The position numbers and the translations under genes are program-made. DNA of 7,768 bases, taken from Burkholderiales bacterium UBA6064 (GTDB lineage Bacteria > Pseudomonadota > Gammaproteobacteria > Burkholderiales > Burkholderiaceae_B). Every line of letters starts with the position of its first letter. Position 1 is the first letter of the stretch. The stretch lies in contig DIYC01000169.1 in NCBI GenBank assembly GCA_002428895.1, forward strand, positions 3,915 to 11,682, in the 5' to 3' direction. Shown in pieces: positions 1 through 6,020 of the stretch. The notes beneath the pieces are model-generated. The model had not been told where the DNA came from. It was given only the letters and a program-made list of their open reading frames with translations, and did no database searches.

Positions 1-516
1 GCTTGGTTCAACATTAGCGGGTAACAACAACTTAAAATGCCAAGGTCGAAGTTGCGCCAACACCAACAAACGCTGTTTTAAGGTACGCGCTCGGCGAAAC
101 CGCAGCAACATTTTGCGCAAAGGCTCACTGATTCCGATGGGTACATCTGAACCTGTATCAACCCCGCCAGCAAGCCCCACTTCAATGTGCCCCAAAGCAA
201 TTTGATTGGCCACAGTGATTGCCGCTTCAAGCCCTGTTGCACAGGCTTGTTGAAGGTCAAACGCGGGGGTTGTTGGTGACAAACCTGCCCCTAAAATCGA
301 CTCCCGACATAGGCTAAAATCTCGTGAATGTTTGACAATTGCACCAGCAACGGCCACCCCCAAGGTTTCGCCATGAAGTTGATAACGATCCACTAAACCC
401 GCAATACTTGCGGTCAATAAAGCTTGGTTGGAGCACTCTGCATAACGTGTATTGGAACGCGCAAAAGGAATACGTGCCCCTGCTACAATCGCTACGGGTC
501 GAACAACTTGAGTCAT
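1..516 (-). CDS. FadI-type thiolase (acetyl-CoA C-acyltransferase), 3' end outside window
   Basis: Thiolases condense two acyl-CoA molecules or cleave 3-ketoacyl-CoA in the cytoplasm. The first 172 residues are present, and the C-terminal part, with the expected second catalytic Cys and His motifs, lies beyond the left edge. Seen in the sequence: an N-terminal IVAGARIPFAR stretch, the nucleophile motif QQACATGLEA with Cys92, and LAGGVDTGSDVPIGIS followed by a basic RRARTLKQRL segment. From memory these match E. coli FadI (VSRACATSFQA, then DSSSVLPIGVSKKL) better than PhaA/AtoB thiolases. The ATG is preceded by a strong AGAGGAG ribosome site at 520-526, which fixes the start. It sits 27 bases downstream of the large FabG-type reductase on the same strand, so the two are probably one operon. 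Whether the physiological direction is synthesis of acetoacetyl-CoA for PHA or beta-oxidation cannot be decided here. Confidence 0.9.
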   Translation of the reverse strand, partial: MTQVVRPVAIVAGARIPFARSNTRYAECSNQALLTASIAGLVDRYQLHGETLGVAVAGAIVKHSRDFSLCRESILGAGLSPTTPAFDLQQACATGLEAAITVANQIALGHIEVGLAGGVDTGSDVPIGISEPLRKMLLRFRRARTLKQRLLVLAQLRPWHFKLLLPANVEPS

Positions 517-543
517 AGTCTCCTCTTTGGGTTTAAGTCATGT

Positions 544-1968
544 TTATTGTCCAAGCACATTTTGCCCGCACACCCGCAACACCTGACCCGAAATACCAGC
601 AGCCAACGGACTACTTAAAAAGGCCACAGCTTCTGCTACATCAATGGGCAGCCCCCCTTGTGACAAAGAATTAAGCCGCCGTCCAACAAAGCGCGACAAT
701 GCAGGCATACGGGCAGTCATTTCAGTTTCGATCAAACCAGGGGCCACCGCATTCACAGCAAAACCAGGCCAAGGTGGGTTAGCCGACAAAGCCTGAACGT
801 ATCCGATTAAACCACTTTTTGAAGCAGCATAATTGGTTTGCCCAACATTACCCGCTATGCCCGAGATTGAAGCAATACATACCATGCGTGCAGTGGGTGA
901 TAAAACGGAGTCAAATAATGCTTTGTTGCAGCGCATCACAGCATCTAAATTGACCGACAACACACTGTCCCATTGGTCTGGGTTCATGTTGCGCAATTTT
1001 TTATCCCGTGTAATGCCCGCGTTGTGCACCACAATGTCAATTTTCCCGTATTGTTGTCGAATCAATTCAGCAAGCATTTGACCTGCATTGGGTTCAGCCA
1101 AATTCAACGTGCACACTAAACCCTGAATGGACGACATGGTTAAGCCCAAGGCGGCCTCTTCATGAGGCAAATCAACGCCCACCACGGTTGCCCCTTCTCT
1201 AGCCAGCACTCGGGCTATTGCCGCACCAATGCCTTTAGCTGCGCCTGTAACCACAGCACACTGGCCTGTTAAGGGCTTCGACGCAAAAGGAATCAACGAC
1301 TGATTCGAACTTAACCCTTTTAAAACAATCGCTTGCCCAGTGACAAACGCCGAGGCATCACTGAGAAAAAACCGCAACACACCAGGCAACACAGCTTCTG
1401 CACCAGAAGACAGCCACAACAAGTTGGCGGTACTGCCGTTCCCTCCTATTTCTTTAGCAAAACTACGCACAAAGCCAGCAATCGCTGACTGCACACCAGC
1501 GACACAAGGAGTTAACTGCGCAGAAGCGGTTTGTGCAAGCACAACAATTCGACTGTGTTCTAGGAACTGGCGTTGACGGACTTTAAAAAACAGATACAAC
1601 AACCGTATGTCCTCTAGAGTTTGAGCCTGAGTTAAATCGAGTACATAAAAACGCTCTACCTGCCTGGCGTTTGGATCGGATAAATGAATAGGAACGTGAA
1701 TATTTGCCGCAGCCTGTTTAACGGCAGCTAAACCTGCTAAGTCGGCAGACACCTTAATTTGACCCGCCAATTCGACAACTGTACCCACCAATTGATTCAG
1801 CACCGCGCTGTGATTAACCGCACCGATTAACACACCATGCCCAGCCAACAAGTCAGGCTGCCAAGCACAATGCTGACGACGCAAAAGCACCGGTGTTGGA
1901 AACCCTAAAAAACCTGCTACTGTGCGCCCAAAGGGCTGATTCGTCCATTTTAAATATGCATCTGCCAT
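544..1968 (-). CDS. High-molecular-weight FabG-type 3-oxoacyl reductase (two-domain SDR)
   Basis: This short-chain dehydrogenase/reductase is predicted to reduce 3-oxoacyl-ACP or 3-oxoacyl-CoA to the 3-hydroxy form in the cytoplasm. Numbered from the ATG at 1968 it has 474 residues, about twice classical FabG. The first ~230 residues look like a degenerate Rossmann domain without a nucleotide motif. The C-terminal half carries TGAAKGIG (241-248), an Asp after the second strand (VVGVD, Asp266) that suggests NAD(H) rather than NADP(H), HNAG (315-318), Asn340, and the catalytic set Ser367, Tyr380 and Lys384 in the NYAASK motif. This architecture matches mycobacterial FabG4-like proteins, known to reduce acetoacetyl-CoA with NADH. 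An upstream in-frame ATG at 1986 would add six residues (MRVTLI). MADAYLKW is chosen because the family usually begins this way, although neither start has a good ribosome site. It is followed by the thiolase gene and diverges from the 125-residue gene. Confidence 0.9.
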   Translation of the reverse strand: MADAYLKWTNQPFGRTVAGFLGFPTPVLLRRQHCAWQPDLLAGHGVLIGAVNHSAVLNQLVGTVVELAGQIKVSADLAGLAAVKQAAANIHVPIHLSDPNARQVERFYVLDLTQAQTLEDIRLLYLFFKVRQRQFLEHSRIVVLAQTASAQLTPCVAGVQSAIAGFVRSFAKEIGGNGSTANLLWLSSGAEAVLPGVLRFFLSDASAFVTGQAIVLKGLSSNQSLIPFASKPLTGQCAVVTGAAKGIGAAIARVLAREGATVVGVDLPHEEAALGLTMSSIQGLVCTLNLAEPNAGQMLAELIRQQYGKIDIVVHNAGITRDKKLRNMNPDQWDSVLSVNLDAVMRCNKALFDSVLSPTARMVCIASISGIAGNVGQTNYAASKSGLIGYVQALSANPPWPGFAVNAVAPGLIETEMTARMPALSRFVGRRLNSLSQGGLPIDVAEAVAFLSSPLAAGISGQVLRVCGQNVLGQ

Positions 1969-2087
1969 GATCAAAGTGACTCGCATTAAAAACTAGTTAC
2001 ACTCGCAATACATCTTGATTCATTCATTTTAACCACATCTAACTCATTTAAGTTACATCCCGTTGGGGATATATTGCAACCATAAAC

Positions 2088-2103
2088 TACTGTGTTACTG
2101 TGT
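2088..2103. repeat. Perfect tandem duplication of an 8-mer (TACTGTGT x2)
   Basis: TACTGTGT occurs twice with no gap in the divergent region between the reductase and the 125-residue gene. The position would suit a regulator site or a small slippage duplication. The 8-base period does not match one helical turn, so a tandem protein site is not strongly favoured. No convincing -35/-10 promoter pair could be fixed around it. Confidence 0.45.
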
Positions 2104-2129
2104 AATAGTTTTTTGTATTTCATTTTTAA

Positions 2130-2141
2130 GTAAGCGCTTAC
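2130..2141. promoter_or_regulatory. 12-base perfect palindrome just before a start codon, possible LacI-family-like operator
   Basis: GTAAGCGCTTAC is a perfect inverted repeat with a central CG, ending one base before the ATG at 2143. The AA-G-CG-C-TT core resembles the general half-site arrangement of LacI/GalR-family operators. It lies where a ribosome site should be, and no good Shine-Dalgarno sequence is visible there, so a bound repressor or an RNA hairpin could limit expression of the 125-residue protein. Function is inferred from position and symmetry only. A chance palindrome remains possible. Confidence 0.35.
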
Positions 2142-2142
2142 C

Positions 2143-2520
2143 ATGACTAATTCAATTTCATCGAATGACCCTGTTATAACTGCTTATCAAGCGGCTGAAG
2201 TCACTGCTGATGAATTAGGCCGAACCGGAGACTCTCAGCTAACTCCGCTGACCCCTGAACAAGAAAAAATTCGGGAAAATATGAAAGATGCCTTGGTCAT
2301 CGAAGGGCTAACCGGCTTAGACACAAAAACTGCGCAAATTTTGGCCGATGGCGTATCGAACGCTCAAACCTTTGAGCAATTATTGGTCATAGCGGTTACC
2401 ATTTATGAAATAACCAAAGATTTAGAAGAAATCTCTGTCCAATTTAAAGAAAATTTTGCACAGCATCTCGCCACGCTTCATTCTTCTAAAGGCAATCAGG
2501 ATACGACTCAAGCCGCATAA
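2143..2520 (+). CDS. Unrecognised small acidic protein (125 aa) beside PHA genes
   Basis: I do not recognise a family. The protein is acidic (about 19 Asp/Glu against 8 Lys/Arg) and has no Cys or Trp, no signal peptide and no clear membrane helix. Residues 1-35 and 112-125 look polar and flexible. Residues ~38-110 look helical, with a hydrophobic stretch at 80-90 (LLVIAVTIYEI) followed by a charged amphipathic segment (KDLEEISVQFKENF). The start is the ATG directly after the 12-base palindrome at 2130-2141. The ribosome site is weak, with only AAG-type sequence upstream. It diverges from the FabG-type reductase and lies 182 bases upstream of the PHA depolymerase on the same strand, which suggests but does not show a role at PHA granules. 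The helical, Cys-free, small acidic make-up would suit a granule-associated or regulatory protein. Codon use looks like that of its neighbours. Confidence 0.7.
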   Translation: MTNSISSNDPVITAYQAAEVTADELGRTGDSQLTPLTPEQEKIRENMKDALVIEGLTGLDTKTAQILADGVSNAQTFEQLLVIAVTIYEITKDLEEISVQFKENFAQHLATLHSSKGNQDTTQAA

Positions 2521-2562
2521 AAACCCTCGTCACTTCTTTCCAATCCGTTATCGTTTGTTGTT

Positions 2563-2585
2563 GTTTGCACACGTTGTAAGCAAAC
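2563..2585. other. Weak stem-loop in the gap before the depolymerase gene
   Basis: GTTTGC-ACA, a CGT loop, and TGT-(AA)-GCAAAC form a nine-pair stem with a two-base bulge, 42 bases after the stop of the 125-residue gene. No run of T follows on either strand, so it is not a normal intrinsic terminator. It could be a transcript 3'-end or processing structure, or chance. The rest of the 2521-2702 gap shows no clear promoter or small gene. Confidence 0.3.
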
Positions 2586-2702
2586 CAGGCCGAACTCAAA
2601 CGCACTAAAACTCATCTAGACTGTTTTCCTGACTCTAAATCCAGTTATCTTAAATGTCTTCTATTTTTTACTTCTAGATCAACGTGTTCAAAGGAACTTG
2701 TT

Positions 2703-3767
2703 ATGGCAATTTGTGCAGACCCCGCAGTTGTTCAACTTGAATCGTATCAAGCAGAAAAAGGCAAAAGTTCTGTGTCTGGGCTTTCTTCCGGCGCTTTCAT
2801 GACAGTACAGTTACACTTAGCCCACTCCAAAAGTTTTATTGGAGCTGGGATTATTGCAGGTGGCCCCTATCGATGTGCAGAATCTTATCGCGCAGCCGCA
2901 GTCATTGCCGCTGATGCCTTTATACAAGGGTCGTTATACATCTGTATGAACCCTTTAAGCCCACACACTACGCCTGATGCCAAAAAATTAGCCAAATTGG
3001 CACGAGAAACAGCACAACACAAACTTATTGATGATGTGGCCAATTTAGCCAACCATCGAGTTTATATTTTTACGGGCAGCGCAGACAAAGTCGTTTATTC
3101 AGATGTGGTGAAACGCACTCGAGAGTTTTATGAAGAATTAGGCGTTCACGCCAAAAACATTTACTACGATGACACAGTACCTGCGGGGCATTCAATCATT
3201 ACCAACAACCTTGAAGACTCTGAATTAGAAGACAACAAGCCGCCTTATATCAACAACGGTGGCTTTATGCAGTCACACGATATTTTGCGCCACATCTACC
3301 CCAACCTTAAACCTGCATCAAACCGACTCAGTGGTCGATTGGTTCGATTTGATCAAACCGAATTTTTTAACAACGAACCTCGCGCCAGCATGAGCGAATT
3401 TGGCTATGCGTACATTCCCAAAGCCGTTGAAGAAGGTGAAACTGCTCGAATTCACGTCGCTTTACATGGCTGCAAACAAGGTTACAACTACATCGATTAT
3501 GTGTTTGGTCGACCCGATTATGAAAACCAGCCACCCTATGGCAATCGCTACATCACCACCACCGGTTACAATTACATCGCTGACAGCAACAACATCATTG
3601 TGCTGTACCCACAGGCAGAAGGTTCCGATGGTGATACGCAAAACCCAGAAGGCTGTTGGGATTGGTGGGGTTACACCAGCCCAACTCCACAGCAACCCGA
3701 TTATTATTCTCGCAATGCGATTCAAATTAAAGCCATTCACAGTATGCTTCAGCGACTAGGTGGCTAA
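2703..3767 (+). CDS. Type 2 short-chain-length PHA (PHB) depolymerase, apparently without signal peptide
   Basis: This alpha/beta-hydrolase is predicted to hydrolyse poly(3-hydroxybutyrate) or related short-chain esters. It has 354 residues. The lipase box GLSSG lies near the N-terminus with nucleophile Ser28, followed by likely catalytic Asp128 (FTGSADKV) and His163 (PAGHS). VALHGCKQ with the probable oxyanion His255 comes late, then LYPQAE and NPEGCWDWWGY. This permuted order is that of type 2 catalytic domains such as the Penicillium funiculosum enzyme. Family members are usually secreted, but this protein begins MAICADPAVVQ with no signal peptide, linker or substrate-binding domain. An AAGGAA ribosome site at 2691-2696, six bases before the ATG, supports this start. 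The frame stays open upstream to a TAA at 2577-2579 but contains no ATG, GTG or TTG. The phasin-like gene follows after 24 bases, which favours a cytoplasmic role on native granules. Confidence 0.88.
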   Translation: MAICADPAVVQLESYQAEKGKSSVSGLSSGAFMTVQLHLAHSKSFIGAGIIAGGPYRCAESYRAAAVIAADAFIQGSLYICMNPLSPHTTPDAKKLAKLARETAQHKLIDDVANLANHRVYIFTGSADKVVYSDVVKRTREFYEELGVHAKNIYYDDTVPAGHSIITNNLEDSELEDNKPPYINNGGFMQSHDILRHIYPNLKPASNRLSGRLVRFDQTEFFNNEPRASMSEFGYAYIPKAVEEGETARIHVALHGCKQGYNYIDYVFGRPDYENQPPYGNRYITTTGYNYIADSNNIIVLYPQAEGSDGDTQNPEGCWDWWGYTSPTPQQPDYYSRNAIQIKAIHSMLQRLGG

Positions 3768-3791
3768 GCTCACACAAAGGCAACCCAATAT

Positions 3792-4223
3792 ATGAACAAA
3801 AAACATCATCATCAAGAATTTGTACTTCCGCAAACAGCGCTAATGGCACATTCCCAGGCCACGCAAAAAATGCTGTCTCATTGCTCAGAACGAGTCATGA
3901 AAAACTGCATGGCCTCTGCTACCGTTATGCCAGAGTTGATGAAAAAAGACACGATCACTGAATTAATGCAGTTAAATAGCTCAGTGTTTAATCGATTACA
4001 TCAACAATATCAAGAAAGCTTTAATGGTTTTTCAGCACTGATTACCGATTATGTTCAAATTAAAAACGCCAACACCATGACTAAATTTGTTGCGCAACAA
4101 TTTAATTTGCTCGGTCAATTTGGTCAACTGATGCAAGAACAAACAACCAACCTATTAACGTTACAAGAAAACATTGAAGTTGATTATGCGTACTGGGTCA
4201 ACAAAAAGGTTCACTCAAAGTAA
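3792..4223 (+). CDS. Phasin-like PHA granule-associated protein
   Basis: Phasins are small amphipathic helical proteins that coat PHA granules and control their size and number. This 143-residue protein looks almost wholly helical, rich in Gln, Met, Leu and Asn, with no signal peptide or membrane segment. It has a His-rich N-terminus (His5-His7), two Cys (31, 39) and a C-terminal half (QFNLLGQFGQLMQEQTTNL) of the Phe/Gln/Leu pattern common in phasins. The usual phasin length is 110-200 residues. The assignment rests on size, composition and its position 24 bases after the PHA depolymerase, as similarity among phasins is low. The ribosome site is probably AAAGG at 3776-3780, with rather long spacing to the ATG. 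A strong terminator at 4252-4280 closes the unit. It could instead be another helical protein of unknown role. Confidence 0.75.
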   Translation: MNKKHHHQEFVLPQTALMAHSQATQKMLSHCSERVMKNCMASATVMPELMKKDTITELMQLNSSVFNRLHQQYQESFNGFSALITDYVQIKNANTMTKFVAQQFNLLGQFGQLMQEQTTNLLTLQENIEVDYAYWVNKKVHSK

Positions 4224-4251
4224 GCAAACATACCTGCACCAATATTGATTG

Positions 4252-4280
4252 AAAAGGCCCGCACACAAGCGGGCTTTTTT
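4252..4280 (+). terminator. Intrinsic terminator after the phasin-like gene
   Basis: GCCCGC (4257-4262), a six-base ACACAA loop, and GCGGGC (4269-4274) form a perfect G+C-rich stem followed directly by six T. An A-rich left flank can extend the pairing into the T run. It lies 29 bases after the phasin-like stop codon and ends the depolymerase-phasin unit. On the other strand a TTTT run follows, so it may also stop murB transcripts weakly. Confidence 0.9.
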
Positions 4281-4297
4281 CTGGAAGCCACATCAAG

Positions 4298-4344
4298 TTA
4301 TCCCCATTGACTGTGGGTAAAGCTGTGGATGTGCGTGTGAATAA
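4298..4344. other. Cluster of four DnaA-box-like 9-mers, three in 12-base phase
   Basis: Against the DnaA box TTATNCACA (reverse TGTGNATAA), TGTGAATAA at 4336-4344 is an exact match. TGTGGGTAA (4312-4320), TGTGGATGT (4324-4332) and, in the opposite orientation, TTATCCCCA (4298-4306) are near matches. The three same-direction sites start exactly 12 bases apart with three-base gaps. An A+T-richer stretch follows at about 4341-4400. The array lies in the non-coding gap between the converging phasin-like and murB genes. Binding by DnaA is inferred. A secondary binding or titration site is more likely than the main origin, since no dnaA, dnaN, mnmG or similar origin-linked gene is near. Confidence 0.5.
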
Positions 4345-4399
4345 GTTTGTAAATCCTGATTAATACGACACTTTATGCCTGTGCTTGTTTTTTAACCAT

Positions 4400-5410
4400 T
4401 TACAGCAAAATGGGTTCAGGCGACAACATCACACCAAACTGAGCTTGAACAACAGACTGAATATGTTGCACCATGTTTAATACATCCGCCCCAGAGGCTT
4501 GACCGCAATTGGTCAACACTAAAGCTTGCTTTGGATAAACTTGCACCCCACCGAGTTGATATCCTTTTAAACCACAGGCCTCGATCATCCAGCCTGCAGC
4601 CAATTTAGATTGCTGAGTATCTACACGATAAACCGGCAAACTCGGCCACGCTCGCTTAAGCTGAGTTGCGAACGCGATACTTACAATTGGGTTTTTAAAA
4701 AAACTACCGCTATTACCCAGTAGCTTTGGATTGGGCAGTTTGTTTTGTCGCGTTTGCATCACCGCTTGCATCACATGAAGCGGTTCAACACCCCCCAAAG
4801 CTAAACATTGTTCTTTTAAGTCACCATAATGTACAATCGGTTGCCACTGTTTGGGCAAACTAAAATCAACCTGCGTAATTAAGAACTTGTGAGCAAGCGC
4901 ACCTTTAAAAATACTGTCGCGATAGGCAAATTCACAGTCTGCAGTGCTTAAAATCATCGACTTACCCGTTTGCAAATTAAAACCGTGCACTGCCACAAGA
5001 CGGTCTTGAACTTCAAGCCCATACGCACCAATGTTTTGAACAGGACATGCCCCTACCGACCCAGGAATTAAAGCCAAATTTTCTAAGCCAGGAAAACCGT
5101 TACGAACCGACCAATCCACCCAGTTGTGCCAATTTTCCCCAGCACTGACTCGAAACAGAAAACAATCGGCTTGCTCACCCAGAAATTGCCGCCCCTTCAA
5201 AGCCATAACCCACACCGTTGCCGAGTAAGTTAAGCGAGTAAATACGGTATTACTACCTTCTCCTAAAAGAATTGTTTCTTCACCACGCTGCACTTGCTCA
5301 AGATAGGACTGAATGTCGGCATCGCAAGTGATAAATCGCAACGATTTAGCCTTGGCCGGCAAACCAAAAGTGTGGTGTGCTGCAAGATCAACGAAATGAT
5401 TCGAATTCAC
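4400..5410 (-). CDS. murB: UDP-N-acetylenolpyruvoylglucosamine reductase MurB
   Basis: MurB uses FAD and NADPH in the cytoplasm to reduce UDP-GlcNAc-enolpyruvate to UDP-MurNAc, the second committed step of peptidoglycan precursor synthesis. From the GTG at 5410 it has 336 residues (E. coli, 342). Visible features are the FAD-binding ILLGEGSNTVF, AGENWHNWV, GLENLALIPGSVG and QNIGAYG motifs, YRDSIFK with the catalytic Arg, GNSGSFFKNP with the catalytic Ser, KLAAGWMIEACGLKG, and LSPEP with the final catalytic Glu. It ends soon after that Glu, so it lacks the last ~17 residues of the E. coli protein. No ATG exists near the N-terminus. GTG5410 (AGG five bases upstream) or TTG5449 (13 residues longer) are the options, and GTG agrees better with the E. 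coli N-terminus. It is divergent from yajQ and convergent with the PHA cluster. Confidence 0.95.
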   Translation of the reverse strand: MNSNHFVDLAAHHTFGLPAKAKSLRFITCDADIQSYLEQVQRGEETILLGEGSNTVFTRLTYSATVWVMALKGRQFLGEQADCFLFRVSAGENWHNWVDWSVRNGFPGLENLALIPGSVGACPVQNIGAYGLEVQDRLVAVHGFNLQTGKSMILSTADCEFAYRDSIFKGALAHKFLITQVDFSLPKQWQPIVHYGDLKEQCLALGGVEPLHVMQAVMQTRQNKLPNPKLLGNSGSFFKNPIVSIAFATQLKRAWPSLPVYRVDTQQSKLAAGWMIEACGLKGYQLGGVQVYPKQALVLTNCGQASGADVLNMVQHIQSVVQAQFGVMLSPEPILL

Positions 5411-5471
5411 AAAAACCTGAATGCCTCTGCTCGGTTTACAATAGAACAATTATGTACGAGGAAACTAAACC

Positions 5472-5957
5472 ATGCCTACATTCGATGTCGTTTGTAAACC
5501 AGATTTTGTAGAACTTCGCAACGCGATTGACCAAGCCAACAAAGAAATTTCAAATCGATTCGACTTTAAAGGCTCTGACGCCCGAATTGAACTAAATGAC
5601 GAAAGTTTATGGGTGTATGCCGATGATGACTTTAAGCTAAACCAAGTCGCCGATGTATTACGCACTAAATTTGCTAAACGTAACATCGATATGCGCTACC
5701 TCACATTTGATAAAAAAGAAAAAATTTCTGGTGACAAGCTCAAACAACTGGTGTTACTTAAAACAGGCGTCGACAAAGAAGTCGCCAAAACCATAGCCAA
5801 AGTGATTAAAAATTCCAAAATGAAAGTCCAAGCCAGTATTCAAGGAGATACGGTTCGTGTTCAAGGGGGTAAACGCGACGATTTACAAGCAGCTATCGCC
5901 TTACTGAAATCTGAAATTAAAGACACTCCGCTCGATTTTGAAAACTTTCGCGACTAG
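5472..5957 (+). CDS. yajQ: YajQ family nucleotide-binding protein
   Basis: YajQ proteins are small cytoplasmic proteins with two ferredoxin-like domains. The E. coli protein binds nucleotides and RNA, and the Xanthomonas homologue has been described as a cyclic-di-GMP receptor. The 161 residues match the family length (163 in E. coli) and pattern from end to end: [88 protein letters not shown] and the terminal FENFRD. A GAGGAA ribosome site at 5458-5463, eight bases before the ATG, fixes the start. It is divergent from murB across about 61 bases and followed by pepN after 63 bases on the same strand, with no terminator seen between them, so co-transcription with pepN is possible. The regulatory role in this organism is unknown. 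Confidence 0.96.
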   Translation: MPTFDVVCKPDFVELRNAIDQANKEISNRFDFKGSDARIELNDESLWVYADDDFKLNQVADVLRTKFAKRNIDMRYLTFDKKEKISGDKLKQLVLLKTGVDKEVAKTIAKVIKNSKMKVQASIQGDTVRVQGGKRDDLQAAIALLKSEIKDTPLDFENFRD

Positions 5958-6020
5958 CCGTGTTTCATCATTTTTCAGCACACATTTAACGACTCCACTT
6001 CTTACACAAGGATACTTGAG

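Noticed and set aside
2563..2585. Stem-loop considered as a terminator of the 125-residue gene
   Set aside because: There is no T run on either strand and the stem has a bulge, so it is listed only as a weak stem-loop.
2654..2677. Seven-codon reading frame (MSSIFYF) upstream of the depolymerase
   Set aside because: It has no ribosome site, no regulatory codon run and no attenuator-like hairpins after it, so a leader peptide is not supported.
3400..3759. 119-codon open frame on the plus strand, and a 92-codon minus-strand frame at 3462-3740
   Set aside because: Both lie wholly inside the PHA depolymerase, whose catalytic and conserved motifs are in its own frame. They look like shadow frames.
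4298..4400. Main chromosomal origin of replication
   Set aside because: The cluster is small and no origin-linked genes (dnaA, dnaN, mnmG, rpmH) are present. A secondary DnaA-binding site is the more cautious reading.
5435..5456. TTTACA with TATGTA as a yajQ promoter, and minus-strand CATAAT as a murB -10
   Set aside because: The plus-strand spacing is only 10 bases, and the minus-strand element has no acceptable -35 at 16-18 bases.
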